From contig DASUWU010000145.1 in NCBI GenBank assembly GCA_036378315.1, forward strand, positions 8,608 to 72,607: 64,000 nucleotides of DNA. Reading direction: 5' to 3'. The translations under genes and the position numbers were made by a program. Position 1 is the first letter of the stretch, and every line of letters starts with the position of its first letter. Below are positions 1 to 8,355 of the stretch, in pieces. The notes under the pieces were generated by a model, which had not been told where the DNA came from, did not search any database, and worked only from the letters and a program-made list of their open reading frames with translations. Source of the stretch: CALAED01 sp036378315 (GTDB lineage: Bacteria > Actinomycetota > Actinomycetes > Streptosporangiales > Streptosporangiaceae).

Positions 1-788
1 TCGCCGCGGACGCGGGTGAGGTCCGCTGGGACGGAAGCCGCCTCACCCTCGAGACCCGGCGGCGGATCGGATACATGCCGGAGGAACGCGGGCTCTACCC
101 GAGGATGAAGGTCGGCGAGCAGCTGGTCTACCTCGCCCGGCTGCGCGGCCTGACCAAGGAGCGGGCCGTACGGTCCGTGGACGTGTGGCTGGATCGGCTC
201 GGTGTCGCCGAGCGCCGCGGCGACGAGGTGCAGAAGCTCAGCCTCGGCAACCAGCAGCGCGTCCAGCTCGCCGCCGCGCTGGTGCACGACCCGTCGATCC
301 TGGTCTTGGACGAGCCGTTCAGCGGCCTCGACCCGCTGGCCGTCGACGTGATGAGCCAGGTGCTGCGGGACAAGCGCGACGAGGGGATTCCGGTCCTGTT
401 CTCCAGCCATCAGCTCGACCTCGTCGAGCGGCTGTGCGACCGGGTGGGCATCGTGCGGGAGGGCGAGATGGTCGCCTGCGGGGCGGTCGACGAGCTGCGG
501 ACGGGCGGCCAGGAGCGGCTCGTCGTGGACGCCCCCGCCGCGCGGCCGGGGTGGGCCGCCGGGCTGCCTGGGGTGACCGTGTGCGGCCAGGAGGGCACCA
601 AGACGGTACTGGAGCTGGGCGAGGGCGCCGACGACCAGGCCGTGCTGCGGGCGGCGCTGGCGACCGGCCCGGTGCGCGAGTTCACGCCACGCCGCCCGCG
701 GCTGACCGAGCTCTTCCGCCACGTCGTGAGCGATGACCCGGCTACCGGCAGCGCGACCGGGGCGGGCGGAGAAGGCAGGGCGGCGTGA
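1..788 (+). CDS. ABC transporter ATP-binding protein (5' end outside window)
   Basis: ATPase subunit of an ABC exporter, energising the permease encoded next. The reading frame is open from base 3, so the N-terminus with the Walker A loop lies left of the window. Visible parts are the Q-loop region (YMPEERGLYP), a signature motif in the form LSLGNQQR near visible residue 79, and a Walker B box (ILVLDEPFSG) near residue 100, followed by the switch-histidine stretch (SSHQLDLVERL) and a C-terminal extension of about 100 residues like that of NatA/DrrA-type ATPases. It overlaps the permease start by 4 nt (GTGA), so the two are translationally coupled. The substrate cannot be deduced; NatA-like sodium or drug export is a guess. 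Confidence 0.93.
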   Translation, partial: AADAGEVRWDGSRLTLETRRRIGYMPEERGLYPRMKVGEQLVYLARLRGLTKERAVRSVDVWLDRLGVAERRGDEVQKLSLGNQQRVQLAAALVHDPSILVLDEPFSGLDPLAVDVMSQVLRDKRDEGIPVLFSSHQLDLVERLCDRVGIVREGEMVACGAVDELRTGGQERLVVDAPAARPGWAAGLPGVTVCGQEGTKTVLELGEGADDQAVLRAALATGPVREFTPRRPRLTELFRHVVSDDPATGSATGAGGEGRAA

Positions 789-1954
789 ACACGGGAACGG
801 CGGTCGGCATGGTGGCCCGTCGCGAGATCGCCACCAGGATGCGGTCCAAGGCTTACCTCATCGTCACCGGAATCATGATCGTCTCGATCCTCGGGCTCAT
901 CATCGCGGTCAAGGTGGTCGGCGGTTCTTCGGCCGGGAAGCTCGGCGTGCTCGACGGCTCGCTGGGCGTCCCGCTGCGGTCGGCGGCCGCCGCTGTCGGT
1001 GTCCACGTGACGGTCCGTACCGTCCCCGACCGGGCCGCGGGAGAACGGCAGGTCCGCTCCGGTGAGCTGGACGCGCTCGTGGTGGGCCGGCCGCCGGAGG
1101 TCGTGGTGAAGAAGAACCTCCCCGACGACCTGCGGAACGTCCTCAACGTGCTCGCCCGCCAGCAGGCGCTCGACGAGCAGATCATCAAGGCCGGCGGCGA
1201 CCCCGCCGCGGTCGAGCGGGCGGTCGCCGGCGCCTCCGTCCACGTCCGCGCGCTGGTGCCGGGGGGCGCCTTCCGGGGCGAGCGGATCGCGGTCGGCGTC
1301 GTCGCCGGCATCCTGGTCTACCTGGCGTTGATGATCTACGGGCAGACCGTCGCCCAGGGCGTAGTCGAAGAGAAGGCCAGCCGGATCGTCGAGATCCTGC
1401 TCACCGCGATCCGGCCCTGGCAGCTCATGCTGGGCAAGGTCGTCGGCATCGGCGTGACCGGGCTGACCCAGATGTTCCTGGTCGCCTCGGTCGGCGTCAC
1501 CGCCGCGCTGCTGTCGGGCACGATGCACATCCCCGCCTCCCTGCTGACGGGGGCGGCGGCATGGGGGATCGTGTGGTTCCTGCTCGGCTTCCTCGTCTAC
1601 GCGCTGCTGTTCGCGGCGATGGGCTCGCTGGTGTCCCGCCAGGAGGACGCCGGCAGCGTCGTCGGCCCGGTGATGATACTGATCATCGTCCCGTACGTGC
1701 TGGGCATCTCGATCCTGCCCGCCGACCCGGAGAACGGCCTGCTCCGCGTCCTGTCGCTGATCCCGCTCTTCGCACCGACGCTGATGCCCATGCGGGTCGC
1801 GCTCGGCGTGCCGGCCTGGGAACTGGGGACGGCACTGGGCCTGACCGTCCTGCTCGCCATGGCGCTCGTCGGGCTGGCCGGCCGCATATACAGCAACGCG
1901 GTGCTCCGCATGGGCAGCCGGATCAGGCTGAGCGACGCCTGGCGCGCGGCCTAA
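785..1954 (+). CDS. ABC-2 type transporter permease (NatB-like)
   Basis: Membrane subunit of the exporter whose ATPase precedes it. The 389-residue protein has one membrane helix at about residues 18-43, a large extracytoplasmic domain to about 170, then a block of hydrophobic segments starting near VVAGILVYLALMIYG and running to about residue 370. This topology is that of ABC-2 permeases of the NatB/YhaP kind. The GTG start overlaps the ATPase stop. Its last codons (LSDAWRAA) lie in a DNA stretch repeated about 2.25 kb downstream, where a second, gene-less copy encodes LSDAWRAT. Substrate unknown. Confidence 0.9.
   Translation: MNTGTAVGMVARREIATRMRSKAYLIVTGIMIVSILGLIIAVKVVGGSSAGKLGVLDGSLGVPLRSAAAAVGVHVTVRTVPDRAAGERQVRSGELDALVVGRPPEVVVKKNLPDDLRNVLNVLARQQALDEQIIKAGGDPAAVERAVAGASVHVRALVPGGAFRGERIAVGVVAGILVYLALMIYGQTVAQGVVEEKASRIVEILLTAIRPWQLMLGKVVGIGVTGLTQMFLVASVGVTAALLSGTMHIPASLLTGAAAWGIVWFLLGFLVYALLFAAMGSLVSRQEDAGSVVGPVMILIIVPYVLGISILPADPENGLLRVLSLIPLFAPTLMPMRVALGVPAWELGTALGLTVLLAMALVGLAGRIYSNAVLRMGSRIRLSDAWRAA
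1918..1953 (+). repeat. Direct repeat copy 1 (end of ABC permease gene)
   Basis: About 35 bp, including 23 identical bases at 1926-1948, recur at 4172-4207 in the same orientation with three mismatches outside the core. In this copy the DNA encodes the last residues of the permease (IRLSDAWRAA). The two copies bracket the sigma factor, SRPBCC and oxidoreductase genes. Confidence 0.7.
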
Positions 1955-1963
1955 ACCCGGAAC

Positions 1964-2446
1964 TCAGCGCTCATCGTGGGTGACGAGCCCTTCGATCGTG
2001 CGGAGCTCCTGGTCGATCTTCGCGAGCGCTTCGCGGCGGTGGTGCGACGCCCGTTCGCCGGTCACCGGGGGCTGCGCGCGCCGGTGTTCGAGGTGCGCCA
2101 GCAGGGTCTCGCCGCCCAGCTCGCGGGCGGCGAAGGCGATAACGACCGTGGCGGATTGCATGAGGCACCAGCCCGGCCGGAGCCTGGCGTCCATCGCCTC
2201 CTCGCGGCCCGCGGTATCCAGCACCCGCAGGCGCAGAAACTCGCCGCGCCGCTCGATGACCCGCACCTGGGACACACCGGGTTCGTAGCGGGGGGTGGCC
2301 TGTTCCAGGTCGGCGATGACCCGCCACACAGCCTCGAAGGGGGCGGCGATGCGGCGGTGCCGGACGGCGGCGCCGGGCAAGGCGGCCGCGAGGATGGCGA
2401 GGCGGTCGATCGGGTCGATATCGGGGAGCCCCACGGGATCATTCAC
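1964..2446 (-). CDS. SRPBCC-family protein coupled to ECF sigma factor
   Basis: A protein of about 160 residues resembling the START/SRPBCC (polyketide cyclase/dehydrase-like) fold: the segment HRRIAAPFEAVWRVIADLEQ with a following VRVIERRGEFLRLRV strand pattern is typical of the first helix-grip part of these domains. Ligand unknown. A GTG at 2446 overlaps the sigma factor stop codon (GTGA) and has an AGGAG 8 nt upstream, so I prefer it to the GTG at 2455. Co-translation with the sigma factor suggests a role in its control or in the same response, but no anti-sigma features such as a zinc HxxxCxxC motif are present. No membrane segment. Confidence 0.7.
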   Translation of the reverse strand: MNDPVGLPDIDPIDRLAILAAALPGAAVRHRRIAAPFEAVWRVIADLEQATPRYEPGVSQVRVIERRGEFLRLRVLDTAGREEAMDARLRPGWCLMQSATVVIAFAARELGGETLLAHLEHRRAQPPVTGERASHHRREALAKIDQELRTIEGLVTHDER

Positions 2447-2976
2447 GCTTCCCACTCCTCCCGGAACGCGGCTCTGGCCCGATGCAACCGGGATTTCACG
2501 GTCCCTGCCGGGATCCCCAAGAGGGCGGCGATCTCCTGTTCGCTGAGGCCTTCCTTGATACGCAGGACCAGCACGACGCGCTGGGAGACCGGCAGCCGCG
2601 CCAGGGCGTCGTCGATGTCCACCAGCCCTTCGAGAGAGGAGACGGAGCGACCCCTGAGCGCGTCCTCCTCGGCCTGCTCCGGGTCATGCCGGCGGGCGAG
2701 CCGGATCGCCGTCCTGACGGTGACCGACCGTACCCAGGTAATGATCGCCTCGGGGGCACGCAGCGAAGACAGGCCCTGGAAGATCGCCAACAGAGCCTCC
2801 TGGGTCGCGTCGTCGGCGACCGCCGGGGCGATCCGCGCGCACAGTCGGTGGACATACGGCGCCAGATCGTCGAGTAGCCGATCCAACGCGAGCGCGTCGC
2901 CCTCCTGAGCAGCCGCGACGTCCTCCGGGTCCACGCCAGGAAGATTATCCGGAACCTTCCCGATGTTCCCCGCCAC
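2443..2976 (-). CDS. ECF-type RNA polymerase sigma factor
   Basis: Alternative sigma-70 factor of the extracytoplasmic-function group. Region 2 is recognisable as DALALDRLLDDLAPYVHRLC followed by TQEALLAIFQ and ITWVRSVTVRTAIRLARR; region 4 is LPVSQRVVLVLRIKEGLSEQEIAALLG with the helix-turn-helix IPAGTVKSRLHRAR. From a GTG at 2976 the product is 177 residues, the usual ECF length; a GTG at 2934 is an alternative. A longer frame to 3117 would run through the divergent oxidoreductase gene and is unlikely. The promoter must lie between 2977 and 3015 or overlap the neighbouring start. No classical anti-sigma gene is adjacent. Confidence 0.88.
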   Translation of the reverse strand: MAGNIGKVPDNLPGVDPEDVAAAQEGDALALDRLLDDLAPYVHRLCARIAPAVADDATQEALLAIFQGLSSLRAPEAIITWVRSVTVRTAIRLARRHDPEQAEEDALRGRSVSSLEGLVDIDDALARLPVSQRVVLVLRIKEGLSEQEIAALLGIPAGTVKSRLHRARAAFREEWEA

Positions 2977-3015
2977 CTTCCAGCTAGGAGGACACCACAC
3001 AGAGGGGACTGCCCA

Positions 3016-4185
3016 GTGAATCCAGACCTGATGATCGTCGGCGCGGGCCTTGCCGGGCTCACCGCAGCCATCGAGGCGGCCGAGCGTGGCCTGCAGGTGA
3101 CCGTCGCCGAGGCGCATTCCCAGCCGGGCGGGCGAGCACGCTCACTGGCGGCTCCGTTCCTGGCCAACACCGGTCCCCACGCCATCTACGTGGACGGGCC
3201 ATGGTGGGCGTGGCTGGAGCGCCGCGGCCTCACGCCGCCCATCGTGGAGGCGCCGCGCCGTGCCGGCCTGGTCCGGACCGGAGGCCGGCTCGGCCCGCGG
3301 CCGGCCGAACTCGACGAGGCCATCGCCGCGCTGCCCGCCGAGGCGCCGGCAGCCGAATCGTTCCGCGCATGGCTGCTCAGGCACGTCGACGCGAAGACGG
3401 CTGAGGCGATCGTCGGAGTGGCTTTCGTCTTCACCTTCGACCATGACCCAGGGCGGCTTTCGGCCGCGTTCGTCCACCAGCGCCTCCACCGGGCCCTTGC
3501 CGGCGGCGCCCGGTACGTGGCCGGCGGGTGGTCCACCCTCGTCGATCTGCTTGCCGAGCGAGCCGCCGGCCTCGGCGCGCGGATACGCACCCGGATACGG
3601 GTGCCGGCCCTGCCCGCAGGACCGACGATCCTGGCCACCAGCCTCGCGGCGGCACGCCAGTTGACCGGTGACGAATCCCTTGTCTGGCCCAGCGCCCGCG
3701 TGGCAACGATCGACCTGGGCCTGCGGGTGGCCGACGACGGCCCGGACTGGTTCCGGGTGATCGACCTGGATGACCGGATCTACGCGGCCCGCTACAGCCT
3801 CGCCGACCCGGGCTTGGCGCCGCCCGGACATGAACTCATCCAGATCGCCGCCGCATGCGCCCCTCGCGAGCGGAAGGCCGACGCCGAACGCCGAGTGCGG
3901 CGTCTTCTCGACCAGTCCTTCCCCGGCTGGCGCGCCGCGGTGCGGTGGCACCGCAGCGCCATGCGTACGAACTGCACCGGAGCGGTGGACCTGCCCGGGA
4001 CGACATGGCGCGACCGCCCAGCCGTCAGCCGCGGCGACACCCTCTGCGTGGCCACCGACCAGTCCGCCGCGCCGGGGCTGCTCGCCGAGGTCGGAATCGC
4101 CGCCGCGCAACTCGCCGTCCAGCGGCTCGGCGAAACCCGCGGGCCGCGTGGATCGCGGCCCGAGTCGTCTACCGCATCGGGCTGA
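3016..4185 (+). CDS. FAD-dependent oxidoreductase (phytoene desaturase/amine oxidase-like)
   Basis: Flavoprotein with an N-terminal Rossmann dinucleotide-binding motif, MIVGAGLAGLTAAIEAAERG, ending in the acidic residue of VTVAEAHSQPGGRAR, the hallmark of phytoene desaturase and amine oxidase families. The 389-residue length is short for carotenoid desaturases. Substrate unknown. The GTG start follows a GAGGGGACT ribosome site and lies only about 40 nt from the divergent sigma gene, so the two may share control. The 3' end runs into the second copy of the direct repeat, where another frame encodes a permease-tail-like peptide; the last dozen codons (PRGSRPESSTASG) look random and could be acquired. 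Confidence 0.85.
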   Translation: MNPDLMIVGAGLAGLTAAIEAAERGLQVTVAEAHSQPGGRARSLAAPFLANTGPHAIYVDGPWWAWLERRGLTPPIVEAPRRAGLVRTGGRLGPRPAELDEAIAALPAEAPAAESFRAWLLRHVDAKTAEAIVGVAFVFTFDHDPGRLSAAFVHQRLHRALAGGARYVAGGWSTLVDLLAERAAGLGARIRTRIRVPALPAGPTILATSLAAARQLTGDESLVWPSARVATIDLGLRVADDGPDWFRVIDLDDRIYAARYSLADPGLAPPGHELIQIAAACAPRERKADAERRVRRLLDQSFPGWRAAVRWHRSAMRTNCTGAVDLPGTTWRDRPAVSRGDTLCVATDQSAAPGLLAEVGIAAAQLAVQRLGETRGPRGSRPESSTASG

Positions 4186-4207
4186 GCGACGCCTGGCGCG
4201 CGACCTG
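4172..4207 (+). repeat. Direct repeat copy 2 (permease-tail remnant)
   Basis: Second copy of the repeat at 1918-1953; 23 identical bases at 4180-4202. In frame 3 it encodes YRIGLSDAWRAT, matching the permease C-terminus LSDAWRAA. It overlaps the oxidoreductase stop codon in a different frame and belongs to no intact gene. It may be a relic of a second permease gene. Confidence 0.65.
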
Positions 4208-4320
4208 GCCGGCCGGGACGTTGGGCCTTCGATCGCGGGCGGTTCGGCTCATGGTCGCGGGCCACGGGGGGACCGAGGATCCGGGTGACCGCTTCCCCCC
4301 GTCCAGCGGAAGGACCGCAG

Positions 4321-4863
4321 ATGCGTAAGTCGATCCCCCTGGTTTCCACGATCGCCATGACGGCGCTGTTCGCGCTCGCCGCGCCGGCGACCGCGGCGAC
4401 CCCCGCCGCCCCGGCGACTCCGGCGACCGCCACGGGCCATGGGGCCGTCGTCTCGTTCCGGCTGGCGCCGCCGAACACCGCCGTGTCACCGGACGGCGGG
4501 ACGATGGCCGCCCCCGGTGACTGGATCAAGGTGGGTGGCGGCGGCTCGTTCGAGCCGGCGACCGGATCGGTCCGAGCGGGCGGCACGTTCACGCACTACA
4601 GCGCCGACGGGACCGTCCACTGCGCCGGCACCTGGCGGGCGACCCAGGTGACGGGGTGGACCGACTTCGGCCGCGGCGGCGGCAGCGCCGCCCTCCGGGT
4701 CACGCACTACTGCTCGACCATGGGCGAGGTCCACACCGACATCCCGATGACGGTGACGTCGACGCGGAACGCGCCGCCCGGCTCGTCCTACGTGGCCGGG
4801 ACCACGGTGGGCGAGTTCACCGTGCCCACCGGCGGGAAGGTGACGATCACGATCTCCCGGTAA
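4321..4863 (+). CDS. Secreted hypothetical protein
   Basis: Predicted exported protein of 180 residues that I do not recognise. The ATG at 4321 follows GGAAGGACCGCAG and opens a standard signal peptide (MRKSIPLVSTIAMTALFALA, then an A-rich stretch ending ATA-ATPAAP). The mature part is rich in Gly, Thr and Ser and looks all-beta; it has two cysteines (HCAG and HYCST) that could form a disulfide. No catalytic motif is visible. It stands alone on the plus strand, facing a convergent membrane-protein gene 33 nt away. Confidence 0.75.
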   Translation: MRKSIPLVSTIAMTALFALAAPATAATPAAPATPATATGHGAVVSFRLAPPNTAVSPDGGTMAAPGDWIKVGGGGSFEPATGSVRAGGTFTHYSADGTVHCAGTWRATQVTGWTDFGRGGGSAALRVTHYCSTMGEVHTDIPMTVTSTRNAPPGSSYVAGTTVGEFTVPTGGKVTITISR

Positions 4864-4895
4864 CGCCCCGGCCCGCGGGGTGTCGACCCGCCCGA

Positions 4896-5753
4896 CTACC
4901 TGACCGCGCCGGTGACGGTGAAGCGTTCGACCCCGGCCAGGTGTCCGCCGGTGGCGGCGGCGATGGTCAGGACGCCGTGCGGCGCCCCGCGCAGGGTCAC
5001 CCGCGCCGACCACGGCTGGTCCTGGCCGCCCGCCGACACGTAGCCGAAGGCGCCGACGAGCGCACCCGACGGCAGCCGGACCTGGATGCTGATGCTCTCG
5101 TCGACTCCGGTGATGCGGCCGCCGACGACCGGCCGGGTGCCGACGTGGCCGCCGTAGGGCGGGGTGGTGAGCGAGAACGTCGTGTCGTCGGTGCCGACGA
5201 CCTCCCACGGCGCGAGACGACCGGAGCCGAAACGCACCAGGTGGATCACCGCGGCCGTGCCCATGCGGCCGCCGTCCGGAATCTTGAACCCCACACCGAT
5301 GTGCGCGTCCCCACCGCTGACCGTGCTGGCCGAGACGCGGTTGATCTCGGTGTACCCGAGGTAGCCACGGGCGAAGGACAGGGCGGTCTGCTGGGCGCTG
5401 AGATGCCACGGCTGGTGACCGCCCGAGCGGTAGCTCGCCTGCCATGCGCGCACCTCACGGCCGTTCGCGAACGGCCACAGGGGAAGGTAGCGGCCGGGCA
5501 GGCGTGGCAGCGCGGCGGCCGCGGGAGGTGCCGGCGGCGCGCCCGCGGGTCGGCGCCCTGGCGGCGTCGTGGGCGTGGTGGCCGGCGGCTGGGCCGCCGG
5601 CGGCGCGCTGGTCGTGACCGACTGCGGTTCCGGCGGCTGGTTGGCCTTGTTGGTCTCGCGTACGCAGGCCACGACGAGCAGCGACATGCCGAACAGGAGA
5701 AGGATGACGAACGGGATGGCCCTGGCGGGGCGGGGCCGCGCTGGCGCGTTCAT
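4896..5753 (-). CDS. Membrane-anchored hypothetical protein with extracellular domain
   Basis: 285 residues. A short cytoplasmic N-terminus rich in Arg and Pro is followed by one hydrophobic segment (IPFVILLLFGMSLLVVACV), then a Pro/Thr/Ala-rich linker of about 50 residues and a folded domain of about 190 residues with no cysteines. The VVAC stretch resembles a lipobox but sits far from the N-terminus, so a type II anchor or lipoprotein are both possible. The start ATG follows a weak GATAGAGG. The folded part has beta-rich repeats (WEVVGTDDTTFSL, SIQVRLPSGALVG) but no domain I can name. It is transcribed as a single gene. Confidence 0.72.
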   Translation of the reverse strand: MNAPARPRPARAIPFVILLLFGMSLLVVACVRETNKANQPPEPQSVTTSAPPAAQPPATTPTTPPGRRPAGAPPAPPAAAALPRLPGRYLPLWPFANGREVRAWQASYRSGGHQPWHLSAQQTALSFARGYLGYTEINRVSASTVSGGDAHIGVGFKIPDGGRMGTAAVIHLVRFGSGRLAPWEVVGTDDTTFSLTTPPYGGHVGTRPVVGGRITGVDESISIQVRLPSGALVGAFGYVSAGGQDQPWSARVTLRGAPHGVLTIAAATGGHLAGVERFTVTGAVR

Positions 5754-5875
5754 GGCGACCTCTATCCGTAAACCCCAAGCTGACTAGTACGACGCGAAGC
5801 GCGCCCCGGTTGTTGGCGCCGGAAGGCCGCCATTTACCGGCGAAAGTCCCGAGGGGCCGCGCCCCGCCCGGCTCC

Positions 5876-5903
5876 CCGTCCACGAGGGCGACCTCGTGGA
5901 CGG
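5876..5903 (-). terminator. Hairpin terminator after the beta-helix gene
   Basis: Perfect 12-bp inverted repeat (CCGTCCACGAGG / CCTCGTGGACGG) closing on a GCGA loop, 21 nt past the stop of the secreted beta-helix gene. There is no T-run, as usual for actinomycete terminators. Confidence 0.75.
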
Positions 5904-5923
5904 AGACCCCGAGCCGTCCGCCG

Positions 5924-8185
5924 TTACGGGTAGCTGACCAGATCGACGGGGACGGTGGCTGTGCCGGTCGCGGCGGCGCCGGTGCTGTTGATGACGTGGG
6001 CGATCGTTCCGTTACCGCCCAGCGAGACGGTGAGCAGGTCGTGGAAGCGGACCGTGGACCGGGTCGGCGCCTCGAAGCCGCGGGCGGCCACGATCGCGGG
6101 GTTGACGTTGAAGAAGCAGTAGCTGCCGAGCCCCCATGCCTCGTGGCTGGTCACGGAGTCGGCGACCTTGTAGGCGGCGTAGCCGTCCGGTGAGTCGGCC
6201 CGCCACGCCGACTGGCTCGGCGGGTCGTACGGCATCTCGTTCTGCAGGAAGACCGTGCGGCCGCCGTTGCCGTTCCACATCACCTCGTACTTCTGGTAGT
6301 GCTCGACGAACAGCCCGTACGCCATCACGTTGGCGCCGTTCACGACCAGGCCGGTTTCGGCGGTGTTCGTCGTCCAGCCCACGCCGCTGCCGTGGTCGGC
6401 CCGCCAGGCCCAGATGTGGTCGATGAGCGTGTTGTTGCTGTTCACCACCAGGCTGGTGGTGGCCTTGCCGGCGCCGGCGCCGCCGATGCGGAAGAAGACG
6501 TCCTGGACGGACGTGGGGTCGGCGGCGTGGCTCGCGGCCGCGCCGGCCGGGCCGAGTCGCAGCAGGACCGGGGAGTTCACCGGACCGGCGTCGAACAGCA
6601 GGCCGGCCAGCCTGACGCCGTCCACGTCGGCGACCGTCATCGGGACGGTCCCGTTGTCCGGGACCAGGGTCGGGTAGCCGAGGCCGAGCACCACGGTGTC
6701 CGGCCGGGTCACGTCGATCGTCTGGCTGAGGTGGTAGATGCCCGGCGTGAACAGCAGGTTGAGGCCCCCGGCCAGGGCCGCGTTGATGGTGGCGGCCGAG
6801 TCGCCCGGCTTGGCCACGTAGAACCGGCTGAGCGGGAGCGACGAGCCGGGGGTCGCGCCGCCCGACCACGTGGTGCCGCGCGTGTTCTGCCGCAGCGAAG
6901 GGACGAACACGTTGTAGGCGCCGGCGGAGTCGACGTACAGGTAGGGCTTCTCCCTGGTCACCGGGCTGGTGTCGAGCGTGGTGTACGGCGGGTTGGGGAA
7001 GCCCTGCGCGGGCGCGCCGGCCACACCGGAGAACGTCATGTTCCACACGCCGTTCAGCCAGCCGCCGATCTGGCTGTCGCGGATCAGCCACTGCTGCTGG
7101 GAGTACGGCTGCACCTGGCCGTCGATCTTGGAGTCGGCGATGTAGCCGCCGCTGGCCCAGCCGAACCCGGTGGGCGCCAGGTTGAGGTCGCCCCTGACGT
7201 GGATCCGCCGGAACGGCGCGGCCTGCGAGACGGCCCAGCGGTCGAAGCCGCCCGCCGGGCTGATCGACAGGTTCTCCGCCGAGCGCCAGAAGTTCTGCGT
7301 GGCGTTGCCGCCGAACCAGCCGGCGTCGACGGTGACGCCGCCGTTGATCGTGACGTCGTCCGGGGTCCGGCCGAGCCCGGCGATCGAGGTGTAGAAGCCG
7401 ATGTTGGCGTTGACGCTGTACGAGCCCGGCTTGAAGAGCAGGGCGTATCGCTGCGTCCCGAACTGGTTCGACTCCTGCTGGCTGAAGATCGAGTCGAGCC
7501 GGCTCTGGATGCTGCCGCTCGACATGGACGGGTCGAAGACGATCACGTTCGGGCCGAGGTCGCCGCCGCCCGCCGGCGGCGGGCCGGTCGAGGTGGTGGC
7601 GGTACGGACGGCGAACTCCCACAGCGAGTAGCCGTACTGGGTCGCCCGGGCCGTGCCGAACAACCTGACGTACCGCCCTGTGCCAGACACGTCGAGCGTC
7701 TGGGTGCCGCCGGTGCCGGTGGTGGTCGAGTAGATCGATGTCCACGTGGCCGCGTCGTCCGACACCTGGAGCTGGAAGGCCCGGCCGTATGCCGCCTCCC
7801 AGGTGAGGACGACCTGGCACACGGGTTGGCTGGACCCCAGGTCCACCTGGATCCACTGCGGGTCGCCGAACGCGCTCGACCAGCGCGTGCCGGTGTTGCC
7901 GTCGACGGCGTTGCCGGCGGGGAAGGCGGCGCTCTCGCTCGACGACGCGGTGGCCGGCCGGCCCTGCGCCGCGTTCGCCGTGCCGCAGTCGGCGGCCGCC
8001 GCGGCGGCGGCCACCGTTGTGCCGGTCATGGCGGTGCCGGCGATGGCGGTGCCGGCCGGCGCGGCGACGAGGCCGAGCGCCAGGACGGCGGCGGCGACCA
8101 GGATGGCCGCGTGCCGCGTCCTGCGCCGGGCGCCGGAAGGGGCAGGCGGGCCGGGAAGGGGACCTGAGGGCGGGGCGGGATGCAT
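5924..8185 (-). CDS. Secreted discoidin (CBM32-like) plus beta-helix protein, probable glycoside hydrolase
   Basis: Exported protein of 753 residues: Arg-rich leader and signal peptide (ILVAAAVLALGLVAAPAG), an F5/8 type C carbohydrate-binding domain starting near CGTANAAQGRPATASSSE and ending at YSLWEFAVR, a GPPPAGGG linker, and a large right-handed beta-helix catalytic-type region to the end. Streptomyces homologues, as I recall them, are auto-named 'coagulation factor 5/8' or even 'adenylyl cyclase'; the architecture resembles GH87 alpha-1,3-glucanases or GH55 enzymes, but I cannot fix the family or active site. Start ATG at 8185 follows AAGGAG with 6-nt spacing. It diverges from a ROK regulator and neighbours a GH1 gene, supporting a saccharide substrate. 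Confidence 0.82.
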   Translation of the reverse strand: MHPAPPSGPLPGPPAPSGARRRTRHAAILVAAAVLALGLVAAPAGTAIAGTAMTGTTVAAAAAAADCGTANAAQGRPATASSSESAAFPAGNAVDGNTGTRWSSAFGDPQWIQVDLGSSQPVCQVVLTWEAAYGRAFQLQVSDDAATWTSIYSTTTGTGGTQTLDVSGTGRYVRLFGTARATQYGYSLWEFAVRTATTSTGPPPAGGGDLGPNVIVFDPSMSSGSIQSRLDSIFSQQESNQFGTQRYALLFKPGSYSVNANIGFYTSIAGLGRTPDDVTINGGVTVDAGWFGGNATQNFWRSAENLSISPAGGFDRWAVSQAAPFRRIHVRGDLNLAPTGFGWASGGYIADSKIDGQVQPYSQQQWLIRDSQIGGWLNGVWNMTFSGVAGAPAQGFPNPPYTTLDTSPVTREKPYLYVDSAGAYNVFVPSLRQNTRGTTWSGGATPGSSLPLSRFYVAKPGDSAATINAALAGGLNLLFTPGIYHLSQTIDVTRPDTVVLGLGYPTLVPDNGTVPMTVADVDGVRLAGLLFDAGPVNSPVLLRLGPAGAAASHAADPTSVQDVFFRIGGAGAGKATTSLVVNSNNTLIDHIWAWRADHGSGVGWTTNTAETGLVVNGANVMAYGLFVEHYQKYEVMWNGNGGRTVFLQNEMPYDPPSQSAWRADSPDGYAAYKVADSVTSHEAWGLGSYCFFNVNPAIVAARGFEAPTRSTVRFHDLLTVSLGGNGTIAHVINSTGAAATGTATVPVDLVSYP

Positions 8186-8355
8186 GAGCATCTCCTTCAT
8201 GGGGCGGGGGCAGCGCATCGCCCCCTTGCGACACGCCTTATTTCATGACGTGATTTAACTTCCGCGGAATCGACGGCGTCAAGGGCGGACGCGGCTGGTC
8301 ACCGCCGACCTGCCGGCCCTTGCAATAAGATCTGAAACAAGTTGGGGAGGGGCGG
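8186..8355. promoter_or_regulatory. Divergent promoter region of beta-helix gene and ROK regulator
   Basis: 170 bp, unusually AT-rich at two spots. At 8326-8331 TAAGAT is a likely -10 box for the ROK gene (ribosome site GGGGAGG at 8344-8350). At 8235-8244 the sequence GCCTTATTTC, followed by TTTAACTT, resembles GCCTTATCTC plus TTAAATT upstream of the GH1 gene, so it is a candidate shared operator. The operator assignment is inference. Confidence 0.5.

Noticed and set aside
6299..8167. 622-codon plus-strand frame opposite the beta-helix gene
   Set aside because: Low-complexity antisense product; the minus-strand protein has a signal peptide and a discoidin domain.
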